Source: Halobacillus massiliensis (GTDB lineage Bacteria; Bacillota; Bacilli; Bacillales; Halobacillaceae). From it: 64,000 nucleotides of DNA. The notes under the pieces were generated by a model. The model searched no databases. It worked only from the letters and a program-made list of their open reading frames with translations, and had not been told where the DNA came from. The DNA is taken from the NCBI RefSeq assembly GCF_900166625.1, contig NZ_LT800499.1, positions 2,149,731-2,213,730 on the forward strand. The letters are read 5' to 3'. The position numbers and the translations under genes are program-made. Of the stretch, positions 34,843-45,061 are shown one piece after another; position 1 is the first letter of the stretch; each line of letters starts with the position of its first letter.

Positions 34843-35635
34843 AATTAAATGTATCGTGGCTGGACCTAGAGGGAAAATGGGGGCAGAAGCCCTTCGTTTA
34901 ATCGAGAGAGAAGAATCATTGGAGCTTGCTGCATGTATTGACAGAAAGCATGAGGGAGAGCTTGTCAAAAATATTCCTGGACTCCCGGAATTTGAAGCAG
35001 TAGTTTACACGGATGCAGAAGCTTGTCTTACTGAGACAGAAGCAGATGTGCTTATTGATTTAACCACCCCCGAATACGGTTACAAACATACAAAGCTTGC
35101 CTTAGAAAATGGTGTGCGGCCAGTAGTAGGAACAACTGGATTCACGCAAGAGCAGCTTGAAGAATTAAGACGGTTAGCGGAAGATAAACAACTGGGAGCT
35201 GTGATCGCTCCTAACTTTGCAGTAGGAGCGGTTTTGATGATGCAGTTCTCCAAGTGGGCCGCGAAGCATTTTTCAGATGTAGAAATTATTGAGAAGCACC
35301 ATGACCGAAAATTGGATGCCCCTTCAGGCACAGCTGTAAAAACGGCACAGCTGATACAAGAAGTAAGAGAGTCTCATAAGCAGGGACATCCCGATGAGAA
35401 AGAAACATTAGAAGGAGCACGTGGAGCGGATAAGGATGGAATGCGCATCCACAGCATGCGTCTTCCAGGGCTTGTTGCTCACCAGGAAGTTGTATTTGGA
35501 GGCACCGGGCAGACGCTTACCATTAAACATGATTCTTATAATAGAGAGTCCTTTATGTCCGGTGTAAAGCTTTCAGCAGAGCAAGTAATGAATTTTACAG
35601 GTCTCGTATATGGACTGGAACATCTGCTTGATTAA
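34835..35635 (+). CDS. dapB: 4-hydroxy-tetrahydrodipicolinate reductase
   Basis: The second enzyme of the lysine/diaminopimelate branch, also supplying dipicolinate precursors in sporulation. The 266-residue protein starts with the NAD(P)H-binding VAGPRGKMG and has the family signature [15 protein letters not shown] near residue 155, with the catalytic His and Lys. ATG 34835 has an AAGGAGAG site; 17 in-frame codons upstream belong to the end of ypjD. It is followed by mgsA after 12 bases. Confidence 0.96.
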   Translation: MNKIKCIVAGPRGKMGAEALRLIEREESLELAACIDRKHEGELVKNIPGLPEFEAVVYTDAEACLTETEADVLIDLTTPEYGYKHTKLALENGVRPVVGTTGFTQEQLEELRRLAEDKQLGAVIAPNFAVGAVLMMQFSKWAAKHFSDVEIIEKHHDRKLDAPSGTAVKTAQLIQEVRESHKQGHPDEKETLEGARGADKDGMRIHSMRLPGLVAHQEVVFGGTGQTLTIKHDSYNRESFMSGVKLSAEQVMNFTGLVYGLEHLLD

Positions 35636-35647
35636 AGGAGGGAGATT

Positions 35648-36055
35648 ATGAACATTGCTTTAGTTGCCCATGATAAGAAGAAAGAGGAAATGATTCATTT
35701 CTCAACCGCTTATAAGGATATTCTAAAAAAACATACTCTATTTGCCACGGGAACAACTGGTACAAAAATTGAAAAGGCCACAGATCTTCAGGTGGAAAAG
35801 TTTCAGTCCGGTCCCCTCGGTGGAGACCAGCAGATCGGGGCTAAAATTGCTGAAGAAAAAATGGATCTCATAATTTTCTTGAGAGATCCTCTCACCGCTC
35901 AGCCTCATGAACCGGATATTACAGCTCTGCTTCGTTTATGTGATGTTCATCAGATCCCTGTAGTGACAAATCTGGCCGGTGCAGAAATCGTGATTCGCGC
36001 ACTCGAACGAGGAGAACTGGACTGGAGAAAAATCATGAAAGAAAAGAAAGACTAG
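35648..36055 (+). CDS. mgsA: Methylglyoxal synthase
   Basis: Converts dihydroxyacetone phosphate to methylglyoxal and phosphate, a glycolytic overflow route. The 135-residue protein has the phosphate-binding [13 protein letters not shown] near residue 36 and [20 protein letters not shown] with the catalytic aspartate near 60; [14 protein letters not shown] follows. Length is typical. In B. subtilis bshB1 lies between mgsA and bshA; here only 10 bases do. Confidence 0.95.
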   Translation: MNIALVAHDKKKEEMIHFSTAYKDILKKHTLFATGTTGTKIEKATDLQVEKFQSGPLGGDQQIGAKIAEEKMDLIIFLRDPLTAQPHEPDITALLRLCDVHQIPVVTNLAGAEIVIRALERGELDWRKIMKEKKD

Positions 36056-36065
36056 GTGTAAGTTT

Positions 36066-37190
36066 ATGACAAAAATCGGTATCACCTGTTATCCAACTGT
36101 GGGAGGATCAGGTGTAATTGCAACTGAATTAGGAAAATTACTGGCTGAAAAGGGGCATGAAATCCATTTTATTGCTTCTCAAGTTCCTTTTCGGCTCAAC
36201 CGGGTATATCCAAATATTTTTTATCACGAAGTAGAAGTGAGTAATTACCCTGTCTTTCAGCATCCTCCTTATGATTTGTCACTTGCTAATAAAATGGCTG
36301 AAGTGATTGAAAGGGAAGAGCTCGACATTTTGCATGTCCATTATGCGATGCCTCACGCAGTTGTGGCAATCTTAGCTAAACAAATGTGCCAGAGGAATAT
36401 AAAGATAATTACTACTCTTCATGGCACAGACATTACGGTGCTCGGCATCGATGCGAGTTTAAAAAGAATGATCCGTTTTGGCATTGAAAAGTCAGACAGA
36501 GTAACTGCTGTTTCTAATAGTCTTGTCCAGCAGACCATTGAACAGTTGGAAACAAACAAACAGATGGACGTCATCTATAACTTTGTGGATGAAAGAGAAT
36601 ACTTCCGTAAAAGCTCTAATTTACGTTCCCAATTTAATATTAAAGAAAATGAGAAAGTTGTCATTCATATATCAAACTTTCGAAAAGTGAAAAGAGTCCC
36701 CGATATTATAAAAGTATTTCATGCGATTTCAGAAGAGATGCCTGCAAAACTCCTGCTTGTCGGAGATGGCCCTGAATATTCAGATTGTTATCAGCTTGTA
36801 AGAAATCTTAATCTTGAAGATAAAGTATTATTTTTAGGAAAACAGGATAATGTGAGTGATCTTTTATCTATCTCTGATTTAAAACTGCTCCTTTCTGAAA
36901 AAGAAAGCTTCGGTCTTGTCTTGTTAGAAGCAATGGCATGTGGAGTTCCTTCTATCGGAACTAACGTTGGAGGCATTCCGGAAGTTATTGACCATGGGGA
37001 AACAGGCTTTATTGGAGAACTAGGGAACATTCAGCAGTTAAGCCGGTATGCCCTTGAGCTTTTAACAGATGAAGAACGCCTGGCTGCTTTTTCTCGTCGG
37101 GCAGAGAGTGTTGTTAAAGATAAATTCTCCTCTTCATTAATTGTTCGACAATATGAAGAGCTGTATGATCAGGTGTTACAAGATGAATGA
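36066..37190 (+). CDS. bshA: N-acetyl-alpha-D-glucosaminyl L-malate synthase
   Basis: The glycosyltransferase that makes the first intermediate of bacillithiol from UDP-GlcNAc and L-malate. The 374-residue GT4-type protein shows [19 protein letters not shown] at the N-terminus, HVHYAMPHA near residue 97, and the donor-binding [20 protein letters not shown] near residue 280. Its 3' end overlaps cca by eight bases. The next pathway enzyme, the deacetylase BshB1, is not encoded beside it, so deacetylation must come from another locus or enzyme. Confidence 0.94.
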   Translation: MTKIGITCYPTVGGSGVIATELGKLLAEKGHEIHFIASQVPFRLNRVYPNIFYHEVEVSNYPVFQHPPYDLSLANKMAEVIEREELDILHVHYAMPHAVVAILAKQMCQRNIKIITTLHGTDITVLGIDASLKRMIRFGIEKSDRVTAVSNSLVQQTIEQLETNKQMDVIYNFVDEREYFRKSSNLRSQFNIKENEKVVIHISNFRKVKRVPDIIKVFHAISEEMPAKLLLVGDGPEYSDCYQLVRNLNLEDKVLFLGKQDNVSDLLSISDLKLLLSEKESFGLVLLEAMACGVPSIGTNVGGIPEVIDHGETGFIGELGNIQQLSRYALELLTDEERLAAFSRRAESVVKDKFSSSLIVRQYEELYDQVLQDE

Positions 37191-38370
37191 ACAGTTAATT
37201 AAAGCCTTTAGAGTCGTCCATAAGATAACAGAAGCCGGCGGGAAGGCTCATATTGTCGGCGGGGCGTTAAGAGATGCACTGCTTCAAAGAGAAACCGGAG
37301 ATGTTGATATTGCTACATCCTTTACACCTGAAGAAGTGATGAAAGTTTTTGAAAAAGTTATTCCTGTAGGCATTGAACATGGAACGGTTATTGTCCGCTA
37401 TCAGTCTGAATCTTTTGAAGTGACAACTTATCGTACAGAGGAAGGCTATGAAGATTATCGTCATCCTGATAAAGTAGCCTTTGTCCGGTCAATTGAAGAA
37501 GACCTGGCAAGAAGAGACTTTACCATTAATGCGATGGCGATGGATGATACAGAAAAGGTTATTGACCCTTTTTGTGGACAGCAGGACTTAAACGATAAGG
37601 TCATTCGGGCCGTTGGCAATGCTGAGGAAAGATTTAAGGAAGACCCGCTTCGTATGATGAGAGCTCTTCGTTTTTGCAGTCAGCTGGAATTTAAACTTGA
37701 AAAGGCAACACATGAAGCGATGATTACACAGGCCCATTTACTTAATTATATATCGACAGAAAGAATTGCTGCAGAATTCGAAAAACTGATGGCTGGCCCT
37801 GGGTTTAAAGAAGCATTGAAGATCTGTAAGAACGTGGAGCTTTACCGCTGGTTTCCTATTTTCAAAGAAGAACCAGGATTAATCGATCAGATACCAAGGG
37901 TTAGATTATACTCATTTGCAGAAGTCATTGCTTTTTACAGAGAATTTTCTTCTACCTTTACAAGTGAATGGATAAAAGAGTGGAAACTATCTAATAGAGT
38001 AAAACGGGAAACTGTTCAGTTATCCGAGGCACTCAGCCGGTTCAAAATAGGTGAAAAGTTGTCCTGGATCGTTTACAAGATTCCTGATTCCCTTATCATC
38101 CCTTTCAGCCGTTTGGCAACAGCTTTAGAACTGACATTAAGTGAAGAAGTCCTGTTAGAAGAGCATAGAAAGCTTTCGATTCAAGACAGGAAAGAGCTGG
38201 CTTTTCAGGCAGAAGATCTTCTGAATGTTTTAAATGAAAGGGATAAAGGACCGTGGATTGGACAACTTTTAGAAGAGATAGAATACGCTGTCGTGACGAA
38301 CCAGCTAGTGAATAGTTATCAATCTATAAAGGAATGGGCAATCAAATGGAATCTACCCGAAACCGATTAA
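37183..38370 (+). CDS. cca: CCA tRNA nucleotidyltransferase
   Basis: Adds or repairs the 3' CCA of tRNAs without a nucleic acid template. The 395-residue class II enzyme has [21 protein letters not shown] with the catalytic DxD near residues 38-40, the [10 protein letters not shown] motif near 108, and [12 protein letters not shown] near 152. ATG 37183 lies within the end of bshA. Bacterial class II fold and length match Bacillus Cca. The 3' end overlaps birA by 25 bases. Confidence 0.95.
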   Translation: MNEQLIKAFRVVHKITEAGGKAHIVGGALRDALLQRETGDVDIATSFTPEEVMKVFEKVIPVGIEHGTVIVRYQSESFEVTTYRTEEGYEDYRHPDKVAFVRSIEEDLARRDFTINAMAMDDTEKVIDPFCGQQDLNDKVIRAVGNAEERFKEDPLRMMRALRFCSQLEFKLEKATHEAMITQAHLLNYISTERIAAEFEKLMAGPGFKEALKICKNVELYRWFPIFKEEPGLIDQIPRVRLYSFAEVIAFYREFSSTFTSEWIKEWKLSNRVKRETVQLSEALSRFKIGEKLSWIVYKIPDSLIIPFSRLATALELTLSEEVLLEEHRKLSIQDRKELAFQAEDLLNVLNERDKGPWIGQLLEEIEYAVVTNQLVNSYQSIKEWAIKWNLPETD

Positions 38371-39338
38371 TACACATACTTAATAAAAACGAAGGATACC
38401 AATCCGGACAAGAACTCTCTGATCAGCTGGGAATTTCCAGAACAGCTGTTTGGAAACATATGAAGGAACTTGAGAAGGATGGATATGAGATCGAAGCCGT
38501 CCAGCGAAAAGGTTATCGAATTGTCTCTTCGCCTGACAAAATCAGTGAAAATACGATTCAGTGGGGATTAAAAACGAAGTGGATGGCAGGTCAGCTTCAT
38601 CACTTTGAAGAAGTAAGTTCCACCCAGGAAATTGCCCATCAGCTGGCCAAGCAGGGAAAACCACATGGAACGGTGGTAATTGCTGATCAGCAGCTTAGTG
38701 GGAAAGGACGAATGGAACGACCGTGGGACTCTCCAAAAGGAAAAGGAATTTGGATGAGCATGCTTCTTCGTCCGAAACTGCCTCCTATTCAGGCCCCTCA
38801 GTTGACACTTCTCACCGCCACTGTTCTTGCAGAAGTTATAGAACAGAAGACTGGGCTAAAGCCGCAAATAAAATGGCCGAACGACATTCTAATCCAGCAT
38901 AAAAAAATGGCAGGCATCTTGACAGAAATGCAGGCCGAGCAGGATCAAATCCAATATGTAGTGATAGGTACCGGATTAAACATCAATCAGAAGGCTGAAG
39001 ATATCGCACAGGAAATTCATTACAAAGCTACTTCTCTTTTGATGGAGACACAAGAGGAATGGGGAATTCAAGATTTCATTCAGTCGCTGCTCGTTCAATT
39101 TGAGGAAACGTACGACCGTTATATAGAAGAAGGTTTTCAGCATGTGAAGCAGAAGTGGGAAACCTATGGATATAAGATTGGGGAAGAAGTGGAAATAACA
39201 ACTTTAAGAAAGAGTTGGAAAGCTACGCTGCTCGGAATAGAACCAGATGGTGCTTTACGAGCCAGAGACCGTGAGGGAAACGAAGAGAAGCTGTATTCTG
39301 CTGAAATTCACTGGGGAGAAGGAGGCTACCATGCTTAA
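38346..39338 (+). CDS. birA: Biotin-protein ligase and biotin repressor BirA
   Basis: A 330-residue bifunctional protein that biotinylates acetyl-CoA carboxylase and, as biotinyl-AMP complex, represses biotin genes. An N-terminal winged helix ([20 protein letters not shown], residues 18-40) is followed by the ligase domain with the biotinyl-AMP loop [11 protein letters not shown] near 120 (commonly GRGRxxR) and KWPNDI near 180. ATG 38346 was chosen for alignment with B. subtilis BirA; another ATG lies four codons upstream. It overlaps panB by eight bases. Confidence 0.93.
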   Translation: MESTRNRLIHILNKNEGYQSGQELSDQLGISRTAVWKHMKELEKDGYEIEAVQRKGYRIVSSPDKISENTIQWGLKTKWMAGQLHHFEEVSSTQEIAHQLAKQGKPHGTVVIADQQLSGKGRMERPWDSPKGKGIWMSMLLRPKLPPIQAPQLTLLTATVLAEVIEQKTGLKPQIKWPNDILIQHKKMAGILTEMQAEQDQIQYVVIGTGLNINQKAEDIAQEIHYKATSLLMETQEEWGIQDFIQSLLVQFEETYDRYIEEGFQHVKQKWETYGYKIGEEVEITTLRKSWKATLLGIEPDGALRARDREGNEEKLYSAEIHWGEGGYHA

Positions 39339-40164
39339 TAACACGAAATTTCTAAAGATGAAAGAAGAAAAAAATAAAATTACAATGGTTACCGCTTATG
39401 ATTATCCTTCTGCTAAAACAGCCGAACAAGCTGGAATGGATATGATATTAGTCGGTGACAGTCTCGGAATGGTTGTCTTAGGTTATGAATCCACCATTCC
39501 CGTAACGTTAAATGATATGTGCCATCACGGCAAAGCAGTCCGAAGAGGAGCACCTCAGACGTTTGTCGTCGTTGATATGCCGTTTATGTCTTATCACATA
39601 TCACTGGAAGAAACTTTAAAAAACGCTGCAAGGCTCTACCAGGAGACAGGAGCACAGGCATTGAAAGTCGAAGGAGCAGGTAATGTACTTCCAAAGATTA
39701 AACAACTAACTGAGGGAGGTATACCTGTCGTTGGGCATTTAGGTTTAACTCCCCAGTCTGTTAACGTACTGGGAGGCTATAAAGTACAGGGGAAAGATGC
39801 TGAAGCTGCTGGCCAGCTTCTCCGCGATTCTCTTGCTGTTGAAGAGGCTGGGGCTATTATGCTCGTACTTGAATGTGTTCCAAAAGAGCTTGCCGCTCTC
39901 ATCACGGAAGAATTATCAATTCCTGTCATCGGGATAGGAGCAGGAGCATCTGTTGATGGTCAGGTGCTCGTTTACCATGACATTTTAAAATATGGCGTAG
40001 ATCGTCTTCCTAAGTTTGTTCAGTCCTATATGGACAGCAACGAAACGATCACCAGCGCGATTCACGCCTATGTAAATGATGTGAAGACAGGTGAGTTTCC
40101 AGCAGAGGAACACACCTTTACAATGGACCGATCCCTATTGCCGCAAAGACCGGAGTTTGAATGA
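39331..40164 (+). CDS. panB: 3-methyl-2-oxobutanoate hydroxymethyltransferase
   Basis: The first committed pantothenate step, making ketopantoate from 2-oxoisovalerate and methylene-tetrahydrofolate. The 277-residue protein has the signature [18 protein letters not shown] near residue 40, VDMPFMSY near 84 and VEGAG near 113; [17 protein letters not shown] is near 200. ATG 39331 follows AGAAGGAGG. It overlaps birA and panC by eight and four bases, so panBCD is translationally coupled to birA. Confidence 0.96.
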   Translation: MLNNTKFLKMKEEKNKITMVTAYDYPSAKTAEQAGMDMILVGDSLGMVVLGYESTIPVTLNDMCHHGKAVRRGAPQTFVVVDMPFMSYHISLEETLKNAARLYQETGAQALKVEGAGNVLPKIKQLTEGGIPVVGHLGLTPQSVNVLGGYKVQGKDAEAAGQLLRDSLAVEEAGAIMLVLECVPKELAALITEELSIPVIGIGAGASVDGQVLVYHDILKYGVDRLPKFVQSYMDSNETITSAIHAYVNDVKTGEFPAEEHTFTMDRSLLPQRPEFE

Positions 40165-41021
40165 TGCAAATTTTCGAAGATATTCTTACCATCCAGACGA
40201 GAACAAAAGAATTAAAAGCGAGTGGAAAAAAAATCGGGTTTGTACCAACGATGGGTTATTTACACGAGGGACACATAGAGCTGATAAAAAGAGCCAGAGA
40301 CGAAAACGATGTTGTCATTCTCAGCATCTTTATAAATCCGCTCCAATTTGGTGACAATGAAGACCTTGATAACTATCCCAAAGACCGGGAGAATGATTTA
40401 ATAAAGGCAAAAGAACATGGGGTGGATTTTGTCTTTTACCCTACAGAAAAGGTGATGTATCCAGAGCCGATGTCTCTTTCTATTTCCGTTACTAAGCGTA
40501 CAAACGTTTTATGCGGAAGGAGCCGGCCAGGTCACTTTGAAGGTGTTGTAACCGTTTTAACCAAACTATTTAACATCTGCCAGCCTGATAAAGCTTATTT
40601 TGGGCAAAAAGATGCTCAGCAGGTTGCAGTAGTCGATTCCCTCATTCGTGATTTCAATTTTCCTATTGAACTTGTTTCTGTCCCGACGGTCAGGGAAGCA
40701 GACGGCCTTGCAAAGAGCAGCAGAAATGTGAATTTAAGTGCTGAAGAGCGTACGGAAGCTCCATCAATCTATGAGGCGCTTAAATTCGGGCATTCTTTGA
40801 CAGAAAAAGGAGAACAAAATCCTTTAGATATCATTAAGCAGACTAGACAGTTTCTTGAAAATAAAACTCGTGGTAAAATAGACTATATTGAATTATTATC
40901 TTATCCTGAGCTGGAGACTGTTGACAGTGTAAATGGACAGGTTATTTTGGCGGCAGCTGTAAAATACAGCAAAGCAAGGCTTATTGATAATCTTGTTTTT
41001 GAAACATCCCAGCATGCTTAA
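40161..41021 (+). CDS. panC: Pantothenate synthetase
   Basis: Condenses pantoate and beta-alanine using ATP. The 286-residue protein contains [14 protein letters not shown] near residue 28 (the HxGH nucleotidyl-transfer motif), FINPLQFG near 56, [11 protein letters not shown] near 120 and FGQKDAQQ near 147, and the [13 protein letters not shown]-like loop near 185. ATG 40161 overlaps the panB stop in ATGATG form. The substrates come from PanB and PanD, both encoded adjacently. Confidence 0.96.
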   Translation: MMQIFEDILTIQTRTKELKASGKKIGFVPTMGYLHEGHIELIKRARDENDVVILSIFINPLQFGDNEDLDNYPKDRENDLIKAKEHGVDFVFYPTEKVMYPEPMSLSISVTKRTNVLCGRSRPGHFEGVVTVLTKLFNICQPDKAYFGQKDAQQVAVVDSLIRDFNFPIELVSVPTVREADGLAKSSRNVNLSAEERTEAPSIYEALKFGHSLTEKGEQNPLDIIKQTRQFLENKTRGKIDYIELLSYPELETVDSVNGQVILAAAVKYSKARLIDNLVFETSQHA

Positions 41022-41040
41022 TGATCGAGGAGGAAACATT

Positions 41041-41430
41041 GTGTTTCGAACAATGATGAAATCAAAAATACATCGTGCCCGCGTAACGCAGGCAAATTTA
41101 AATTACGTTGGAAGCATTACGATAGACCAGGATATTTTAGATACCGTAGGAATTCTCCCTCATGAGAAGGTCCAGGTTGTTAATAATAATAACGGGGCAC
41201 GGTTAGAGACATATGTTATTCCGGGGGAAAGAGGCAGCAGAGTAGTCTGCTTAAATGGAGCTGCTGCTCGACTTGTCCAGCCTGAAGACATTGTTATAAT
41301 TGTTTCTTATGCTATGCTCAGCGAGGAAGAACTTACTGAATTTAAACCAAAGATCGCACTTATGGATGAAAATAATGATGTGGTTGAGGTCATAGAAGAA
41401 GAACCGCCGCTTACCGCAGTTACTTTATAA
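41041..41430 (+). CDS. panD: Aspartate 1-decarboxylase
   Basis: Makes beta-alanine from aspartate with a pyruvoyl cofactor formed by self-cleavage. The 129-residue proenzyme begins [16 protein letters not shown] after a GTG start. The cleavage site Gly-Ser is in [10 protein letters not shown] (Ser25 region), and NGAAARLV lies near residue 72. GTG 41041 follows a strong GAGGAGG and matches the usual MFRTMM start; ATG at 41053 is less likely. It is the last gene of the run, before a terminator. Confidence 0.96.
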   Translation: MFRTMMKSKIHRARVTQANLNYVGSITIDQDILDTVGILPHEKVQVVNNNNGARLETYVIPGERGSRVVCLNGAAARLVQPEDIVIIVSYAMLSEEELTEFKPKIALMDENNDVVEVIEEEPPLTAVTL

Positions 41431-41446
41431 ATACTAAGTCACGTAG

Positions 41447-41487
41447 TAAGGATCTTGGCCCAGTCAACACGGCAAGGTCCTTATTTT
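41447..41487 (+). terminator. Terminator of the mazG-to-panD run
   Basis: TAAGGATCTTG (41447-41457) pairs with CAAGGTCCTTA (41473-41483), one G-T pair, followed by TTTT. Its presence rules out dinG starts upstream of about 41490. Confidence 0.85.
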
Positions 41488-41517
41488 ATGCCGGCAGGAA
41501 TAAGGAGGTCGCTTTGG

Positions 41518-44292
41518 TTGTCTGCTTTTGCAATTATAGATTTAGAAACAACTGGAAATTCATCCTCGCAAAATGATCGTGTTATTGAAATTGGAATTGT
41601 CGTTATAAAAGATGGAACCGTAACTGAAGAGTTCTCGAGTCTCGTTTATCCAGAGCGGAAAATTCCTCCTTTTATTACGTCATTAACAGGTATTGCTGAT
41701 GAGGATGTGATGGAAGCTCCCTTGTTTTCGGAAATAGTAGAGGAAGTGTACAGGATTTGTCAGGGAACCTATATTGTGGCACACAATATAGAGTTTGATA
41801 TGCGTTTCTTAAATGCAGAGCTTAAGGCGTGCGGCTATCCTCCTCTACATAACCCTATGCTTGATACTGTTGAGCTTGCACGGATTCTTCTTCCGACGTC
41901 CCCCAGTTTTAAGCTGGGACGGCTTGCCCAAAAATTAGAGCTGGGACACGACCGTCCGCACCGTGCCCTGTCAGATGCCCAGGTGACAGGGGATCTTCTT
42001 TTATACCTGCTCAATGTATTAAAAAAGCTTCCTGAAAGAACACTTACTTATCTGCTTAAAATTTCAGGAAATTTAAAAAGTGAATGGAGACCCTTTCTCA
42101 AATCTGCCATTGAGACATCGAGGTATCAGACGCACTCTGACAGTGCTCATGATCTTTGGTACGGTATCGCTGTGAAGAAGATAGAAGACATGGCCCGTTA
42201 TAAGCCTCAAATTGATGAGGAGTTTTCCTCGTGGAGCAAACAGATTTTACAAGGGAACGATGGATTACAAACACATAGGAAAGGGTTCGAATACAGAAAA
42301 GGCCAGGAGGAAATGGTGCACAAGGTATTTCAATCTCTTACTGAAAGTCGGCATGCCATTATCGAAGCTGGAGCAGGTACAGGGAAATCAATCGGTTACT
42401 TACTTCCCTCCCTTTACTATGCTTTAAAGTACAATCAAAAAGTGGTCGTCTCTACTTATACGACGTCATTACAGAATCAGCTGTTATATGAAGAAATTCC
42501 TAAATTAGCACAGCTGACAAACCGACCTGTAAACACTGTATTATACAAAGGGAGAAGCCACTATATCAGCTTGCTCCATTTTAAATATGAGCTGGATCAT
42601 ACAGAAGAGGATAATTATGATACGGCCCTTACTAAAGCAATGATCCTTGTCTGGCTGACGGAGACAACAACAGGAGATATTGATGAAATCCAGCTGCCTT
42701 CAAATGGTGAACAGTTCTGGCATAAGATTTCTGCAGAACAGACGGGTAAAGTAGATACAGCAGCCGGTACCTATTTTAGGCTGGCAGAAAAGCGAGCAGA
42801 GGAAGCAGATATAGTGATAACCAACCATTCTATTCTCTGTCTTGATTTACTAAGTACTAAGCCCCATCTGCCTGTATTTGATAAAGTCATCATTGACGAA
42901 GCTCATCAGTTTGAAGCGGCTGCCAGCAGATATTTTGGAATAAAGCTGAATGTTAAGGAACTGCAGAAGCAGCTCTCACAAGTTAATGATGGCCTTTCCG
43001 ATAAGTCATTGGCAGCTGGACGTCGCAGGATTGATCAGTGCAGATCTGCTGTTGATGAAGCGAAAGAAGAGCTGACTCAGCTGTCAAAATTTTTATACAG
43101 CCGTCTGAGAAGAAAGAGAAAGAGAGCAGCCCTCTCTAAAAATGATGTCGGGAGAATTCAGCTGCCGTTTAATGATATTAAAGACCCTTCTTTGTTAACT
43201 ACCGCTCATGAAATGGTTCAGAGATTTTTAGGCAGTCTGTCTGCTGCTGCTCGCAGCATGCAGTCAATCATTGATCAGATTACCGTTCAAGAGCAGCTGT
43301 CAAGTGATGCTGTAGAAAACATTTTGACAAGCCGTCTGAAACATTCTTTAGATATTTGTCATCAAATGAAAGAGGATCTCGGCAGTTATTTTACGTCACA
43401 AGACGAGGAAGAGACGAAATGGATTGAAATCGACGGGGATGGACCGAACCATTCAACTTTCTTATTCAGTGAGCCTGTTCATTTAGAGAAGCTGCTGGAT
43501 GATAAGCTCTTTCAGAAGAAGAGCAGTGTCATTTTAACGAGCGCGACACTTTCAGCGAGCAGATCGTTTTCTTATTTTAAAAATAGTATGGGACTTAACG
43601 GGCAAATGAATCTTATCGAGACGGCCATACCTTCCCCTTATAATTTTGAAGAAAAGGTCAGGCTGATGGTTCCTCGTGATTTTCCAAACATTAAAGACGA
43701 TCCCGATGAATATGTGTTAGCGGTTGGGGAAGCTATTTATTCGATGGCCCATGTCACTAAAGGAAGAATGCTCGTCTTATTTACTTCGTATGATATGCTT
43801 CGTAAAACGTATGACTTATTAAAAGAATTAATCTTGCCGGAAGAATATATGATATTTGGACAGGGTGTCTCGAGCGGGAGCAGGGATCGGTTAAAGAAAA
43901 ATTTCCAATCTTTTGACCAGTCTATTCTGCTTGGTACGAGTTCTTTCTGGGAAGGAGTAGATATTCCGGGTGATGATTTATCATGTCTTGTAATTGTCAG
44001 ACTCCCTTTCCATCCGCCAGACCAGCCGGTACAGAAGCGAAAAGAAATGGAACTGAAAGAAATGGGGAGAAATCCTTTTATGGAATACTCTCTTCCACAG
44101 GCGATCCTTCGTTTCAGACAGGGTTTTGGAAGGCTGATAAGAACGAGTACTGACAGGGGCATTGTTTTCGTTTGTGATCAGCGACTTATGGAAGCTAGAT
44201 ATGGAAAGTACTTTATAAATTCCATTCCAGAAGTTCCCATTTCATATAACTCAACAACAAAGTTAATACAGGAGATGGAAGATTGGCTCTAA
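41518..44292 (+). CDS. dinG: DinG-family 3'-5' exonuclease/helicase
   Basis: A 924-residue fusion of an N-terminal DEDDh exonuclease and a DinG/XPD-like helicase domain, the usual Firmicutes layout. The exonuclease has AIIDLETTG at residue 4, then VAHNIEFDMRFLN near 80 and the HRALSDAQVT site near 155. The helicase has Walker A GAGTGKSIGY near 285 and IIDEAHQFE near 460, with the C-terminal QGFGRLIRT. In Gram-positives this form acts as an exonuclease and has been reported to lack helicase activity. The TTG start at 41518 is nine bases after AAGGAGG; an in-frame start at 41455 lies in the terminator. Confidence 0.92.
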   Translation: MSAFAIIDLETTGNSSSQNDRVIEIGIVVIKDGTVTEEFSSLVYPERKIPPFITSLTGIADEDVMEAPLFSEIVEEVYRICQGTYIVAHNIEFDMRFLNAELKACGYPPLHNPMLDTVELARILLPTSPSFKLGRLAQKLELGHDRPHRALSDAQVTGDLLLYLLNVLKKLPERTLTYLLKISGNLKSEWRPFLKSAIETSRYQTHSDSAHDLWYGIAVKKIEDMARYKPQIDEEFSSWSKQILQGNDGLQTHRKGFEYRKGQEEMVHKVFQSLTESRHAIIEAGAGTGKSIGYLLPSLYYALKYNQKVVVSTYTTSLQNQLLYEEIPKLAQLTNRPVNTVLYKGRSHYISLLHFKYELDHTEEDNYDTALTKAMILVWLTETTTGDIDEIQLPSNGEQFWHKISAEQTGKVDTAAGTYFRLAEKRAEEADIVITNHSILCLDLLSTKPHLPVFDKVIIDEAHQFEAAASRYFGIKLNVKELQKQLSQVNDGLSDKSLAAGRRRIDQCRSAVDEAKEELTQLSKFLYSRLRRKRKRAALSKNDVGRIQLPFNDIKDPSLLTTAHEMVQRFLGSLSAAARSMQSIIDQITVQEQLSSDAVENILTSRLKHSLDICHQMKEDLGSYFTSQDEEETKWIEIDGDGPNHSTFLFSEPVHLEKLLDDKLFQKKSSVILTSATLSASRSFSYFKNSMGLNGQMNLIETAIPSPYNFEEKVRLMVPRDFPNIKDDPDEYVLAVGEAIYSMAHVTKGRMLVLFTSYDMLRKTYDLLKELILPEEYMIFGQGVSSGSRDRLKKNFQSFDQSILLGTSSFWEGVDIPGDDLSCLVIVRLPFHPPDQPVQKRKEMELKEMGRNPFMEYSLPQAILRFRQGFGRLIRTSTDRGIVFVCDQRLMEARYGKYFINSIPEVPISYNSTTKLIQEMEDWL

Positions 44293-44381
44293 TTATAAGG
44301 AGATGATTTCATTTCAGCTATTTCCTGTTATAATTAACGAAGTCGATAAATAATGAGAAGAAAAAGGCAGGGGAAGCACAG

Positions 44382-44552
44382 ATGAGTAACAAGTTAGAAA
44401 CACTTTCTACTGTTAGGGTTCAGAAAACAGATGATTTATATAAGCTTGTAGATACACTGAATCGTACATTAAAAGAAGAAAACTTAATGTTTGGAATGGC
44501 GCTAGATGAAGATGATCGGGACACAGCCGTCTTCACGATATACCGTACCTAG
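44382..44552 (+). CDS. ypmA: DUF4264 small protein YpmA
   Basis: A 56-residue protein, MSNKLETLSTVRVQKTDDLY onward, with LNRTLKEENLMFGMALDED and the end AVFTIYRT. This closely matches B. subtilis YpmA, including the last seven residues, and its place between dinG and ypmB. ATG 44382 follows AGGGGAAG. The function is unknown. The stop is four bases before the chosen ypmB start, so the two are likely coupled. Confidence 0.9.
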   Translation: MSNKLETLSTVRVQKTDDLYKLVDTLNRTLKEENLMFGMALDEDDRDTAVFTIYRT

Positions 44553-44556
44553 ATGG

Positions 44557-45039
44557 ATGAAATGGACGCTTGTTATCGGGTCTATATTATGCTTTATTAT
44601 CTTTTTACTAGGCATGTGGATGTATTCACATATTAATGCCAGCAAAACACAGGATTTTGACCGAGCTGAATCTTTTGCGACACAAGAGGCGGGGTTCAGG
44701 CAGGTTGATAAAGTAACAAGGTATAATGGAAAATCCGTTATTCATATCGTTCAAGGTGCGAATGAAGAGGGAGAAAGCATTTATGGATTTATTAATTTAG
44801 CAGATAATAAACTATTAATAACTCTTGATGCTGAGCAAATGATAAGCAAAGAAGCTGTCAGAAATGACAGTGAAGCTTCCTGCAGCAGCTGTGAATGGAT
44901 AGACACTCAGCTGGCGTATGAAGAAAACCGCCCGGTGTGGGAACTTACTTATAAGGATGAAAGCAACCGCTATGTATTTGAATACATCGATGTTGAAAAC
45001 GGCGAACGGATCCAGAGGTTTGCCTTTAGGCAGTCTTAA
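44557..45039 (+). CDS. ypmB: DUF5590 membrane-anchored protein YpmB
   Basis: A 160-residue protein with one N-terminal membrane helix (LVIGSILCFIIFLLGMWMYS) and an extracytoplasmic PepSY-like domain (GKSVIHIVQGAN, then WELTYKDES). It fits YpmB by order and shape; the function is unknown. The start is uncertain: ATG 44557 places the helix at the N-terminus as in B. subtilis but has a weak ribosome-binding site and may rely on coupling to ypmA; ATG 44506 would overlap ypmA by 47 bases. Confidence 0.8.
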   Translation: MKWTLVIGSILCFIIFLLGMWMYSHINASKTQDFDRAESFATQEAGFRQVDKVTRYNGKSVIHIVQGANEEGESIYGFINLADNKLLITLDAEQMISKEAVRNDSEASCSSCEWIDTQLAYEENRPVWELTYKDESNRYVFEYIDVENGERIQRFAFRQS

Positions 45040-45061
45040 ATTTAAGAAGGAGTGAACAAAT

